From the NCBI GenBank assembly GCA_029907465.1, contig JARYLV010000002.1:62001-126000 (forward strand): 64,000 nt of DNA, written 5' to 3'. The translations under genes and the position numbers were made by a program. This DNA comes from Methanomassiliicoccales archaeon. GTDB lineage: Archaea; Thermoplasmatota; Thermoplasmata; Methanomassiliicoccales; JACIVX01. This document shows positions 36,268 through 46,005 of this stretch, one piece after another (positions within the stretch are counted from its first letter, which is position 1; every line of letters begins with the position of its first letter). The notes under the pieces were generated by a model, which was not told the origin of the DNA, made no database searches, and saw only the letters and a program-made list of their open reading frames with translations.

Positions 36268-37284
36268 TCACAGCACTTCGGCTTCTTCTTGCCTTAATGT
36301 TTCAAACATAGCGCCACAGGCGGGGCAGAACTGATCTTCGGATGAAACGACTTCGTGACACACTGGACAAATCAAAACCTCCAGTTCACCTCTTTCGTCA
36401 TTCTTATTGTTCGAATTCTCGGCATACCCTGATGTTTCTTGACTGAGATGTTTAACATTAATAATCCTCACAAAGCCAATGACGATCATCACTGCCCCAG
36501 CTACCGATACTGTCCATCCAAGCACTTGACTGAATGTGAAAACTGATGAGACTAGAAGAATCGTCAAATAAACTGAAAAACCAACAATCACGAACCCTGC
36601 AGCCATTAGCGTTGCTCTAATTTCTAACGATAACGACTTCCTCCCTATAGCGTAGGATTCTGTGCCGGTAGTCCCTTTTCCACGGACTTCGCCAGGCCTC
36701 AAGATGAGTTTCTTCCAGAGCGGTCGTACTCGCTCCAAAGTTACCTCGCCCTCCAGGCGACCCTTCAAATGCGCATCCTCGATCGTCGCTATCGTCGATT
36801 CCTCGACTCCAACATCGACGCTTGCTGCTTCCTGATCACGCGTTAGCTGTTCCGGCACCTCCTCCTCAGCGGTGGGAGGAACAGGTGGTTCCGCAATTTC
36901 GGCAGAGAATGAAGGGGTAGAAGATTGCTCCTGTTCAAGTGATTGCTCAATCTCACGAGAACTTGGAGTCGCAAGTGGCGCGGATGGCGTCTCAGAAATC
37001 TCTGATGTAGGTGGTTGTAATGAATGCTGTGGAAGAGGTTCCTCCTCTTCTTCAATTGCGAGATCCCTTGTCTTTACCAATGTGGCCTCAACGATTCGGG
37101 AATCTTCTCTTTCAACGGATCTCTCTTCTTTTTGCAGGACAATTCGCTCGAGCTCCAGAAGGTGATCCGTCCATTCGTCCCTGATCTCCCCGAAGTTCCA
37201 GCCGCAGAAGTCACACTCAGTGGCTGAGATCTTATTGCGCAATCCGCATCTGGGACATTCTTTGAATCCAGCTTTTTTTTCCAT
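36268..37284 (-). CDS. Membrane protein with zinc ribbons at both ends
   Basis: 338-residue protein of unknown function. An N-terminal zinc ribbon (CPRCGLRN...CDFCGW, residues 9-28) is followed by a long Glu/Pro/Ser-rich low-complexity region (about 60-175), a short basic segment, two hydrophobic helices (about 230-285) and a C-terminal zinc ribbon (CPVCHEVVSSEDQFCPACGAMF). The layout suggests a membrane-anchored scaffold or regulator with cytoplasmic zinc ribbons. Upstream partner of the MBL-fold gene. Confidence 0.78.
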   Translation of the reverse strand: MEKKAGFKECPRCGLRNKISATECDFCGWNFGEIRDEWTDHLLELERIVLQKEERSVEREDSRIVEATLVKTRDLAIEEEEEPLPQHSLQPPTSEISETPSAPLATPSSREIEQSLEQEQSSTPSFSAEIAEPPVPPTAEEEVPEQLTRDQEAASVDVGVEESTIATIEDAHLKGRLEGEVTLERVRPLWKKLILRPGEVRGKGTTGTESYAIGRKSLSLEIRATLMAAGFVIVGFSVYLTILLVSSVFTFSQVLGWTVSVAGAVMIVIGFVRIINVKHLSQETSGYAENSNNKNDERGELEVLICPVCHEVVSSEDQFCPACGAMFETLRQEEAEVL

Positions 37285-37613
37285 TCCATATTTGCATGAG
37301 AATCATCGCTTATAATTTTTTTGCGAAGCAGGTCAGCGGTTCTTTGCACATCTCTGAGATTTTATTTTTAGTCCTAAATACAATTGAATATAAATTATAA
37401 ATGATAAATATTTATGCTTCACATCAGAACCAGATATCCAATTAACCTCGGAATCCCATGCAGAAAAGCCAAATAACAGTGAGCCAAGTGGTAAAGGTTC
37501 TATTTCAAAGACACGTCTCGAAATCATTATGTGAAAAGTAGTATCGAAGAGTTTGAACCGTTTATCAATGAATAACAAAAAACAAATATGTTGAAACCAG
37601 ATGAGTTTAGTGA
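37285..37613. other. Divergent promoter region
   Basis: 329 bases between the divergent zinc-ribbon and DUF373 genes. AT-rich, with several TATA-like runs (for example around 37380-37410). A weak 81-codon minus frame (37333-37578) is not supported by any family feature. No RNA gene seen. Confidence 0.4.
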
Positions 37614-38756
37614 ATGAAAATCATGGTTCTCTGCGTAGACCGCGACGACGATTTCGGGGTCAAGACAGGCCTCCATAGTCCTTTTATAGGCAGAGAGGAG
37701 AACCTCAGTGCTGCCCTGGCATTGGGACTAAAAGATCCTGAAGATTCGGACACCAATACTCTTCTCGCTGCTATCAGTATTTATGATGAAATGGTCAAGT
37801 CAGGGATCGATGCGGAAATAGCGACGATCTGTGGTGATGTTAAGGTGGGCTATCAATCCGATCTCGTTCTCGCTACACAGCTCGAGAACGTGCTTGAAAT
37901 GATTAAGCCGGACAGAGTGGTTCTTGTCAGTGATGGTGCAGAAGATGAATACATTTATCCGATGGTCTCTTCAAGAGTGAAAATCGATTCCGTCAGACGG
38001 GTTTTCGTTAAACAGGCTCCAACGGTTGAAGGTACTTATTACATTCTGATCAAGATGTTACAGGATGATAAAATCAGAAGAAGACTAATTACCCCAATCG
38101 GTCTCGTGCTTGCAGTTTTTGGGTTTTTCTCTCTCATTCCGAAGATCATTCAGCTCATCAGTGAATGGGACATAGCTATCGTGCCTGGCATGGCTGCTGG
38201 GACGATCTCTGTTGTTCTTGGGTTTTACCTGATTCTCTATGCTTACAGAACTGGTGAAAGACTCAGGGAATTCTCGAGAAAAGCTGGAAGAGCGATCAGA
38301 TCAGGAAGCCAGATGATCCCATTTGCCATACTATCGATCGCACTTATCTTTCTGGGATTTGCTTATGGATTTGATGCTGCCATCACAAATGCAGAGGCTG
38401 GAATTCTCCGACAGGCACTTCTGTTCGTGAGTGGCACTATTTGGGTCTGGATCTTTGCAGTTCTATCCTATGAAACGGGACGCTTCGTCAATCATTTCCT
38501 TTCGGAGGGAAAAATATACTGGACTTATCTTGTCGTGTCCATCACTGTTTTTGCAATCGGATTCATTATCCAGGGCGCAATCGACGCAACGCAGTTCTTC
38601 CTTGGGTATCGGACTTATGACGAGCTTATAATCCTATTCGAGGTTATCTGTGGGTTTTTGCTGGCAGTTTTCGGGGGTTTGCTGAACACGATCATGAGAA
38701 GCACCGCGGAAAAGCAGGTGCCAGAAAAGAAAGAGGCCACAGAATCGGTTGAGTAG
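37614..38756 (+). CDS. DUF373 family membrane protein
   Basis: 380-residue archaeal protein. The soluble N-terminal half has VLCVDRDDDFGVKTG, PEDSDTNTLLAAISIYDE and VLVSDGAEDEYIYPMVSSR, which mark DUF373 (COG2237). It is followed by about seven hydrophobic helices starting near residue 160. Function unknown; the acidic motifs suggest nucleotide or metal binding. It precedes mptE by only eight bases in the same direction. Confidence 0.88.
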   Translation: MKIMVLCVDRDDDFGVKTGLHSPFIGREENLSAALALGLKDPEDSDTNTLLAAISIYDEMVKSGIDAEIATICGDVKVGYQSDLVLATQLENVLEMIKPDRVVLVSDGAEDEYIYPMVSSRVKIDSVRRVFVKQAPTVEGTYYILIKMLQDDKIRRRLITPIGLVLAVFGFFSLIPKIIQLISEWDIAIVPGMAAGTISVVLGFYLILYAYRTGERLREFSRKAGRAIRSGSQMIPFAILSIALIFLGFAYGFDAAITNAEAGILRQALLFVSGTIWVWIFAVLSYETGRFVNHFLSEGKIYWTYLVVSITVFAIGFIIQGAIDATQFFLGYRTYDELIILFEVICGFLLAVFGGLLNTIMRSTAEKQVPEKKEATESVE

Positions 38757-38764
38757 GTGGTTTC

Positions 38765-39430
38765 GTGGATTTTAACGAGTGGGAGCCGTTGTATTGCAAG
38801 ATACTTCAAGAGTTCAATTTCTCGCGCATCGATGATGAACTCTCAGCGCGGCTCCTCAATACGTTGATTGAAGGTAAGAGAATTTGCAAACCAGAGTGTC
38901 TCCGGAGAATCATTCAAAACAGGGCTACCATCTACGGATATGGACCGAACCTTGAGACCGAGTTGGAGAATGTTAAGCCAATCGGTACTCTCATAACGGC
39001 AGACGGCGCGACTTCCGTCCTTATGAAGAAAGGAATTCTACCAGACATAATCGTTACCGATTTGGATGGAGACATCAAGGCACAGGTTGAGGCAAATTCA
39101 TGCGGCTCAGTCGCTGTGATCCATGCACACGGTGACAATGTTGAAAGAATCAAAGAGGCGTTGCCTTTTTTTGAAGGTTGGATCACCCCGACGACCCAAT
39201 CCAAACCGTTTGGAAATGTTTACAATTTCGGCGGTTTTACGGATGGAGATAGAGCAGTTACTCTTGCGAGACACTTTGGCGCATCTCAGATTTATCTCAT
39301 CGGATTCGACTTTGAATCAGTTAGGGAACAAAAGGGTAAAGATTCGAAGATGAAAGCAAAAAAATTGAAGTGGGCTAGGCGAATCATCTTTGAACTCAAT
39401 CCGCCGACGGTCTCGCTGTTGATTCCCTGA
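38765..39430 (+). CDS. mptE: 6-hydroxymethyl-7,8-dihydropterin pyrophosphokinase (MptE-like)
   Basis: 221-residue DUF115-family protein. In methanogens the family (MptE) makes the diphosphate of hydroxymethyl-dihydropterin for tetrahydromethanopterin or related pterins. Blocks include ATIYGYGPNLETEL, GTLITADGATSVLMKKGILPDIIVTDLDGD and YNFGGFTDGDRAV, then IYLIGFDFE. GTG start eight bases after the DUF373 stop, with a GGTGG-type Shine-Dalgarno. Its 3' end overlaps cutA on the other strand. A C1-carrier pterin would fit the FmdE-like gene at 10.3 kb, but the link is only suggestive. Confidence 0.88.
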   Translation: MDFNEWEPLYCKILQEFNFSRIDDELSARLLNTLIEGKRICKPECLRRIIQNRATIYGYGPNLETELENVKPIGTLITADGATSVLMKKGILPDIIVTDLDGDIKAQVEANSCGSVAVIHAHGDNVERIKEALPFFEGWITPTTQSKPFGNVYNFGGFTDGDRAVTLARHFGASQIYLIGFDFESVREQKGKDSKMKAKKLKWARRIIFELNPPTVSLLIP

Positions 39431-39722
39431 TCCAATCAAGATACTTATCATGTCCCTCAACTATGTCGTATCTCACAACGCATGGGATTTCATAAGGATG
39501 TTTATCTAGCACCAGCTTCAAGAGCTCTTGGAAATCTTCTGTCCTGATCTTCAACAAGAGGATAAATTCCTCGGCTTCCTCAATGCGTCCTTTCCACCAA
39601 TACATAGACTTTATTGGAAAATAATTCGCGCAGGCGGCAAGTCTCCTCCCGAGCACGGTCTGTGCAATATTCCTTGCCGACTCACGATCTGGCGTGGTGA
39701 TTAATACTGTAGAATACATCAA
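39396..39722 (-). CDS. cutA: Divalent-ion tolerance protein CutA
   Basis: 108-residue CutA1-type trimeric ferredoxin-like protein. The family motifs RRLAACANYFPIKSMYWWKGRIEEAEEF and KHPYEIPCVVRYDIVEGHDKYLDWI are complete. Bacterial members are linked to copper tolerance, but the actual function remains uncertain. Converges with and overlaps mptE by 35 bases. Confidence 0.94.
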   Translation of the reverse strand: MMYSTVLITTPDRESARNIAQTVLGRRLAACANYFPIKSMYWWKGRIEEAEEFILLLKIRTEDFQELLKLVLDKHPYEIPCVVRYDIVEGHDKYLDWIRESTARPSAD

Positions 39723-39821
39723 CGTTCAAAAAAGATTCCCTATTTAAATTTGCTTGGAGTCAAATTGTTTCGATTCCATCATCCAAGATTAAAAATCTAT
39801 TAAATCCAATTAAGCAAGAGA

Positions 39822-39847
39822 AGTCTCCAAGGAGAGTCTCCAAGGAG
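39822..39847. repeat. Tandem 13-bp repeat with dyad symmetry
   Basis: Two perfect head-to-tail copies of AGTCTCCAAGGAG (39822-39834 and 39835-39847). Each unit contains TCTCC-AA-GGAGA symmetry, so it could be an operator for a dimeric regulator. It lies in the 343-base gap between cutA and the peptide-binding-protein gene, about 220 bases upstream of the latter. The rest of the gap is AT-rich with TATA-like runs near 39980. Confidence 0.5.
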
Positions 39848-40065
39848 AATTAGTAAGAGCGTTTCCATTATTTTGATCCTTATTGAAATCGTATATTTTC
39901 TGAAATCCAAAACAACTGATTGCAACGGTAATAAACTCAAAAAATGCTGATATAGTGTCTGGCCATTGCCATATTATTTCAAAATCTATTTATAGCAACA
40001 AGGCTTTATCAAATATCCAGTCCCCTATTTGATTTCTTTGTGGGGGGATAAGGAGGAAATCAGAA

Positions 40066-42492
40066 ATGGAAGGCGAAGGCGAAAGACTTCCCAAGGAGGG
40101 GGCACCTAAAGGCTCGATGACGAAGATTATCGCTGCCGTTATCGTGATCATCATTGTCGTCGCAGCCATTGCTGGTGCTGTTCTTCTCATGGGAGGAAAA
40201 GTCGTTGAGAACAAGAATCCAACAGTTCTCGCAACAGCAGATACAACAACAATCATTGCGGGAGAATCGGTGACTTTTGACGCATCTGATAGCACTGATA
40301 CCGATGGACAGATCGTTCAATACATCTGGAACTTCGGCGATGGAAGCACGGACAATGTCGCTGGTGCGGTCGTAACACACACATACGAATTTCCAGGAAA
40401 ATACCTGGTCACTGTAACGGCTGTGGATGACAAAGGTGGACGAACGACCAACTGGAACTCCCCGATCCGTGTCGAAGTTCTGCATCCTCCTGTTGAGGAG
40501 ATTGGAAATGGTACGGCTCCATACGCAGTTGCAGCAACAAGCGGCGATGTCATAGAAAGTGGCACTAAAGTCGATTTCGATGCAAGTTCATCAGCAGCGT
40601 ACGCGATTATCTGGAGTGAAGATGATGAGGCCTGGGTTCCACTGCTCGACAGCAGCTTGATCTCCCTCCTAGTATGGAACTTCGGAGATGGAACGGTTAT
40701 ATCAGGCACCATGGATGAAGTTGCGACGGTCAACCACACATATGTCGGCAATGGGAGTGTTTACGCCTCCTGGCTAGCCGTCACAAGCATAAACGGTGCT
40801 GCTCAGATGTACTTCAACACAGTCATCGTTCTACCTGAAGAGGTCTTGGTACCCGTCGCGATCAAGAATCCAGATACGTACATCGTTGCGACGATCGGTG
40901 AGCCTGAATCGCTCGATCCGGCGTACGACTATGAAAGTGCTGGCGGAGAAATTCTGCAGAACGTTTACGAGACACTTGTTTGGTACGATGGAGAGTATGC
41001 AGATAGGCTCATTCCAATGCTTGCAACAAATGTGCCCACAATCGAGAATGGTGGCGTTACGCCAGACGGACTTCACTACACCTTCCACATTCGACAAGGT
41101 GTGAAGTTCCACGATGGGACGACAATGGATGCGTACGATGTCGAGTATTCATTCGAGCGTGTTCTGATCATCAACGATGATTGGGGCCCAGCTTGGATGA
41201 TGGGGCAGGTGATGATTCCAGACTATGGTCATGGCCCACTTGACATGGATGCTATTGATGCTTCAGTCGAGGTGCTAGACCAATATACTGTTAGGATAAA
41301 TCTGGTACAGCCATATCCAGCGTTCATCCAGGTACTTGCGTATACTGTCGCATCAATTGTATCGATGGACTACGTAGAAGCGCATGGCGGAGTCCAGGTC
41401 AACCAGTTGAACGAATGGATGCATACGCACGAAGCTGGAACAGGGCCATTCAAGCTCAAAGAGTGGGTCTCGAACCAATACATCATGTTGGAAAGATTCG
41501 ATGATTATTGGCGGGAACCAGCAAAGCTCAAATACGTAATCATCAAAAAGGTGCAGGACGTTGGAACAAGGGAAATGATGCTGTTCTCTGGTGATGCTGA
41601 TTCAGTTTACATCCCAAGACAGCATAAGACTGACGTGGAAGGCAAGCCAGGACTACGCATTATTCAGGGAAAGCCGACATTTAACATCGACTTCATCGGG
41701 TTCAACCAGGACATTAGACCGGGTCCAAATCCAATTGGAAATGTGTCGAACTGGTTCTTCAAGGACGTTTATGTCAGGAAAGCTTTCGTCCATGCGTTCA
41801 ATTACGATAAATTCCTCAGCGATGTACTGCTTGGCACAGGGATACAACCAAGAGGCGCGATACCAAAGGGTATGTTTGGCTACAATGAATCTGTGCCACT
41901 CTTTGATTACAACCTAACGAAATCTGCATATTACCTTAAATTGGCAATCAATAACGTGACGGGACGGAGCTATGCTGATGAAGGCTTCGAAATATGGCTA
42001 TATTACAACGCCGGAAATGCAGTCAGAGAAGCGGCATGCGAAATGTTCAAGGTTGGTCTTGAGTCGTTGAGTACGCAGGGACTTGTTAATGGCACAATCA
42101 TCGTTAATGTTCAAGCCCTCGATTGGTCTGGTGCATATCTGCCGGCCGTGCGCGGAAGACAGTTGCCCATTTTCTTCCTTGGCTGGGCACCTGACTACGC
42201 AGATCCAGATGATTATACCTACCCATTCTACCATGAGAACGGCACATATGCGTATAGAATCGGCCTACAGAACCATACACTATCACTAATGGTTGAGAAC
42301 GCTGCACGTGAGCTCAATACAACATTGAGAGCACAGATGTATTACGAGATCGAAATGGCAGTCTACGAAAACGCCTATTTTGCATGGCTGGCGCAGGCGA
42401 CAAACTTCCACGTAGAGCGTGATTGGACACAAGGCTACTACTTCAACCCAATGTTCTCAGGTATGTACTATTATCCAATATACAAAGCCTGA
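40066..42492 (+). CDS. Peptide ABC transporter substrate-binding protein with PKD domains
   Basis: 808-residue extracellular solute-binding protein (family 5). A short charged N-terminus is followed by a membrane helix (residues ~20-45, IIAAVIVIIIVVAAIAGAV) acting as anchor. Two PKD-type beta-sandwiches come next (about 50-140 and 145-260), each with the WNFGDG signature and HTY strand. The binding domain starts near residue 270 with IVATIGEPESLDPAYDYESAGGEILQNVYETLV, followed by YTFHIRQGVKFHDGTTMDAYDVEYSFERVL. It likely captures oligopeptides for the permease genes that follow. Preceded by GGGGGATAAGGAGGAAAT, a strong Shine-Dalgarno. T-runs after the stop separate it from the permeases. Confidence 0.93.
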   Translation: MEGEGERLPKEGAPKGSMTKIIAAVIVIIIVVAAIAGAVLLMGGKVVENKNPTVLATADTTTIIAGESVTFDASDSTDTDGQIVQYIWNFGDGSTDNVAGAVVTHTYEFPGKYLVTVTAVDDKGGRTTNWNSPIRVEVLHPPVEEIGNGTAPYAVAATSGDVIESGTKVDFDASSSAAYAIIWSEDDEAWVPLLDSSLISLLVWNFGDGTVISGTMDEVATVNHTYVGNGSVYASWLAVTSINGAAQMYFNTVIVLPEEVLVPVAIKNPDTYIVATIGEPESLDPAYDYESAGGEILQNVYETLVWYDGEYADRLIPMLATNVPTIENGGVTPDGLHYTFHIRQGVKFHDGTTMDAYDVEYSFERVLIINDDWGPAWMMGQVMIPDYGHGPLDMDAIDASVEVLDQYTVRINLVQPYPAFIQVLAYTVASIVSMDYVEAHGGVQVNQLNEWMHTHEAGTGPFKLKEWVSNQYIMLERFDDYWREPAKLKYVIIKKVQDVGTREMMLFSGDADSVYIPRQHKTDVEGKPGLRIIQGKPTFNIDFIGFNQDIRPGPNPIGNVSNWFFKDVYVRKAFVHAFNYDKFLSDVLLGTGIQPRGAIPKGMFGYNESVPLFDYNLTKSAYYLKLAINNVTGRSYADEGFEIWLYYNAGNAVREAACEMFKVGLESLSTQGLVNGTIIVNVQALDWSGAYLPAVRGRQLPIFFLGWAPDYADPDDYTYPFYHENGTYAYRIGLQNHTLSLMVENAARELNTTLRAQMYYEIEMAVYENAYFAWLAQATNFHVERDWTQGYYFNPMFSGMYYYPIYKA

Positions 42493-42504
42493 GAGTTTAA
42501 ACCC

Positions 42505-42525
42505 TTTTTTTATATTATTTTTTTT
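42505..42525 (+). terminator. T-run terminator between binding protein and permeases
   Basis: Two T-runs (T7 at 42505-42511, T8 at 42518-42525) right after the binding-protein gene. Partial termination here would give more binding protein than membrane components, as is usual for such transporters. A TATA-like TTTATAGC near 42633 may start a second transcript. Confidence 0.5.
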
Positions 42526-42673
42526 CAGTATTATTATTAGAACTCAGTTCCATCCAAAGGAACCCAGCTCATCAAATTCAGGAACCATCCCCTCATAGAA
42601 TCCATCACTATTATTCCAAATCTCGAAAACGCTTTATAGCAAAATCCCTTTCCAGGAATAAGGTGATGCTTGC

Positions 42674-43696
42674 TTGAAACTGGGAGCCTATATCATTAGG
42701 AGGCTTCTGTTGCTTATTCCCGTTTTACTTGGCGTCTCAATATTTATATTCACATTGACGAGGATCGGTGGCGATCCTGCTGCCGCGTATATTCATGAAA
42801 GAATGAATGAAGAACAGATAGCACATGTATATGAGAAATATCATCTCAACGAACCAATTCATATTCAATATTGGTACTGGTTGGACGGTATTTTGCATGG
42901 CGATTGGGGGTATTCCAAGACAGCAAGAGCGCCTGTCACAACTGCTATTGCTCAATATTTTCCTGCCACTTTTGAGTTGACACTCATCAGCATCCTGATT
43001 GCTGTTTCTGTCGGGATCGCTCTTGGCACAATATCCGCGGTAAAGAGAGACAAACCCGTCGATCATGCGACCAGAATAATGGCGCTTTCTGGCGTATCAC
43101 TGCCAATTTTTTGGCTAGGTCTCATGCTCCAGTACGTGTTTTTCTACAAATTAAGATGGTTTCCCGCTGGAGGAAGGTATGATGAGATACTATATCTCCA
43201 ACAGGGTTCAATTCATAAATACACGGGATTTTGGACCATCGATACTTTACTGAATGGAAACCTCACATTATTTGGGGACGCACTTTTACATCTAGCTCTA
43301 CCGGCGATAACCTTGTCATTTGGGACAATAGCGATCATTACCAGGATTATGCGGTCGAGTATGCTCGAAGTTCTCGGGCAGGAATATATTAAAACTGCGC
43401 GGTCAAAGGGATTACCAGAGAAAATCGTCATCAACAGGCACGCGAGGAAAAATGCCCTGATCCCAACGACGACAGTTGTAGGCCTCTCCTTTGGGGGATT
43501 ATTAGGAGGAGCGGTGCTCACAGAGACAATCTTTTCATGGCCCGGTATGGGACGATGGTCGACAGACGCGATCCTCATGAACGATTGGGCATCGATATTG
43601 GGATTTGTGCTAGTGACAGCCATTGTCTACGTTATAGCCAACTTAATTGTTGATGTTCTCTACGCCTTCTTGGATCCACGAGTTAGACTGGGGTGA
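42674..43696 (+). CDS. dppB: Peptide ABC transporter permease DppB
   Basis: 340-residue permease with about six membrane helices. It begins YIIRRLLLLIPVLLGVSIFIF and carries the DppB-type blocks AAAYIHERMNEEQ, the EAA loop EYIKTARSKGLPEKIVINRHARKNALIPTTTVVGL, and ETIFSWPGMGRWSTDAI near the end. The TTG start at 42674 is supported by AGGTGAT six bases upstream. Pairs with DppC to form the channel. Confidence 0.93.
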   Translation: MKLGAYIIRRLLLLIPVLLGVSIFIFTLTRIGGDPAAAYIHERMNEEQIAHVYEKYHLNEPIHIQYWYWLDGILHGDWGYSKTARAPVTTAIAQYFPATFELTLISILIAVSVGIALGTISAVKRDKPVDHATRIMALSGVSLPIFWLGLMLQYVFFYKLRWFPAGGRYDEILYLQQGSIHKYTGFWTIDTLLNGNLTLFGDALLHLALPAITLSFGTIAIITRIMRSSMLEVLGQEYIKTARSKGLPEKIVINRHARKNALIPTTTVVGLSFGGLLGGAVLTETIFSWPGMGRWSTDAILMNDWASILGFVLVTAIVYVIANLIVDVLYAFLDPRVRLG

Positions 43697-43712
43697 GAAG
43701 ATAGAAGACAAA

Positions 43713-44681
43713 GTGCAGACAAAAAGAAGCAATTTCTTTGGATCAAGAGTGGAATACCTGAAGAAGACACTATCACCTAGAATCAGAGAACTGCGTTATT
43801 CGCTTTTTCTTATGCGGAAAAGCCTTCTTGCCATCGTCGGTCTAATACTTGTACTAAGCATCGTTGTGATTGCAATTCTAGCGCCCGTTCTAGCCCCGAT
43901 GAAACCAAACCAACGAAATCCGATGGAGATTCCAAAAGACTTTTCGCCACCGAAACCTCCAGGTGCAGAAGGATATATTATGGGCACGGGGAAACTCGGT
44001 GCCGATATTTATTACGGCGTCATTTGGGGCGCTAGAACCTCAATTTATATCGCTCTGTATGTTGTCCTTGTTGCATCGATTATTGGAATTGTTTTGGGAG
44101 CTATCGCAGGATACTTTGGAGGGGTGATTGACGAAATAATCATGAGGATTACTGACGTTTTTCTATCAATCCCAGGGCTTGTACTTGCGATGGCTGTCGC
44201 AGCCGTGTTGAGCAGAAATCTGGAGAATACGATGCTGGCATTGATCATTGTATGGTGGCCTCCTTATGCGAGACTGATACGAGGCCAGGTACTCTCGATC
44301 AAGGAAAGCACCTACGTCGAAGCAGCAAGAGCGGTCGGTGCAAAGAGGAGTAGGGTCTTATTCAGACATGTTGTCCCGAATTCTCTAGCTCCGATGCTTG
44401 TATCTGCTACTATGGACCTCGGCGTCGTAGTCCTGGTCGCGGCTGGCCTGAGTTACATCGGTTTCGGGCCACCGACAGGCTATGCTGAATGGGGAAAAAT
44501 GGTCTCTGATGGGCAGGAATATTTCCTTAGCGAAATACCCTACCCATATCCAGATGGTCCGAAATATAATCCCTGGTGGATGGTGACCTTCCCAGGTCTA
44601 ATGATATTTATCTTCGTTCTTGGTTTCAATTTGTTGGGCGATGGTTTACGGGACATACTAGACCCGCGTCTGAGGAGATGA
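43713..44681 (+). CDS. dppC: Peptide ABC transporter permease DppC
   Basis: About 322 residues with a cytoplasmic N-terminus of ~38 residues, the first helix SLLAIVGLILVLSIVVIAILAPVLAP and four or five more helices. The DppC features are GTGKLGADIYYGVIWGARTSIYIAL, the EAA loop YVEAARAVGAKRSRVLFRHVVPNSLAPMLV, and GFNLLGDGLRDILDPRLRR. The start is uncertain: GTG 43713 is used here, while TTG 43647 or ATG 43653 would overlap dppB by about 50 bases. Followed four bases later by the first ATPase gene. Confidence 0.92.
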   Translation: MQTKRSNFFGSRVEYLKKTLSPRIRELRYSLFLMRKSLLAIVGLILVLSIVVIAILAPVLAPMKPNQRNPMEIPKDFSPPKPPGAEGYIMGTGKLGADIYYGVIWGARTSIYIALYVVLVASIIGIVLGAIAGYFGGVIDEIIMRITDVFLSIPGLVLAMAVAAVLSRNLENTMLALIIVWWPPYARLIRGQVLSIKESTYVEAARAVGAKRSRVLFRHVVPNSLAPMLVSATMDLGVVVLVAAGLSYIGFGPPTGYAEWGKMVSDGQEYFLSEIPYPYPDGPKYNPWWMVTFPGLMIFIFVLGFNLLGDGLRDILDPRLRR

Positions 44682-44685
44682 CTTC

Positions 44686-46005
44686 ATGAAGGGACAGGAC
44701 GAAGTACTACTTGAAATCGAAAATCTGTACACGAACTTTTACACATATCAGGGAGTCGTCAAGGCACTTGATGGTATCAACCTTACAATCAAGAAGGGGG
44801 AGGCGTTTGGACTCGTCGGTGAAACAGGCTGCGGGAAAAGTGTAACAGCAAACTGTATTCTTCGTTTGATCCCGTCACCACCAGGAAAAATCGAGAAAGG
44901 GAGCGTATTTTTTGGGATGCCCTCAGAAGTCAGGCAGAAAAGAATCGAACTCCTGCAAAAGATTGCTGAGATTCAATCCTCTGATAAGGAGAATGGAAAG
45001 AAAAAAGAGTTGGAAGATGCAAAAAAGGAACTTGAAAAAATCCGGAAAGAATACGATCTGCTATCGAAGAGTATTACTTATATGCAGAAGATCCGTGGAA
45101 AGTACATCTCGATGATTTTCCAGGAACCAATGAGTTCGCTCAACCCAGTTTTTACTGCGGGAGAGCAAATCGCTGAAAACTTTCTGCTACATGAAAGGCA
45201 GGAGCTTTCAAAAGCTGTTTTAGAAAACATTGAAATGGAAATCAAAGAGATCAAGTCAACCAAATCCAGTCTCCGCATCTTGAGGCTTCCCATCCTTGCA
45301 TATTATAAGAGAGTTTATAAGACAATGAATAAGAAACCCGATGCCCTATCAGTGAGATTCCTTTCTAGAATTCCGATCCTCAGACGATATCAGAAACCGT
45401 TAAAACAGGAGGCGCTCCGCCGAGCTGAGGAGATGTTGAAATTGGTGAGAATTCCTGATCCAAAAAACGTTTTGAAATCCTATCCACATGAGTTGAGCGG
45501 TGGAATGCAGCAACGTGTAACGATTGCGATGGCACTCGCATGCAAACCAAGGTTGCTGATCGCTGATGAACCGACGACAGCTCTCGATGTTACAATACAA
45601 GCACAGATCCTCAAACTTATGAAGGATTTGCAGTTACAGACGGGCACCTCGATTCTCCTCATTACTCACAATCTTGGCGTCGTAGCGGAAACATGTGAGA
45701 GAGTTGGTGTCATGTATGCAGGTGTAATGGCTGAGGTTGGTCCCGTGCGGTCGATCTTCAAGGAGCCACTGCACCCTTACACACAAGGGCTGATGAATTC
45801 AATTCCAAAACTGACAACAGAAGGGAGAAGACTTGACATCATCCCGGGAAATGTACCAAACCTCGTCCATCCACCATCAGGATGCCGTTTTCACCCGCGA
45901 TGTCAGTTCGCAATGGAGGTTTGTAAGAAAGAGAAACCTCCAATGATTGAAGTGAGACCAGAGCATTTCGTCGCTTGTCATCTATACACAAGGAGGGCGA
46001 GCTGA
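44686..46005 (+). CDS. dppD: Peptide ABC transporter ATPase DppD with inserted helices
   Basis: 439-residue ATPase, about 100 residues longer than usual DppD. Walker [10 protein letters not shown]-loop [13 protein letters not shown], signature LSGGMQQR, Walker B LLIADEPT and the oligopeptide-transporter C-terminal motif [17 protein letters not shown] are intact. The extra length is two charged insertions: one between Walker A and the Q-loop (about residues 75-135, rich in Lys/Glu, probably coiled coil) and one between the Q-loop and the signature (about 170-245). Stop overlaps the start of the next ATPase gene. Confidence 0.93.
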   Translation: MKGQDEVLLEIENLYTNFYTYQGVVKALDGINLTIKKGEAFGLVGETGCGKSVTANCILRLIPSPPGKIEKGSVFFGMPSEVRQKRIELLQKIAEIQSSDKENGKKKELEDAKKELEKIRKEYDLLSKSITYMQKIRGKYISMIFQEPMSSLNPVFTAGEQIAENFLLHERQELSKAVLENIEMEIKEIKSTKSSLRILRLPILAYYKRVYKTMNKKPDALSVRFLSRIPILRRYQKPLKQEALRRAEEMLKLVRIPDPKNVLKSYPHELSGGMQQRVTIAMALACKPRLLIADEPTTALDVTIQAQILKLMKDLQLQTGTSILLITHNLGVVAETCERVGVMYAGVMAEVGPVRSIFKEPLHPYTQGLMNSIPKLTTEGRRLDIIPGNVPNLVHPPSGCRFHPRCQFAMEVCKKEKPPMIEVRPEHFVACHLYTRRAS

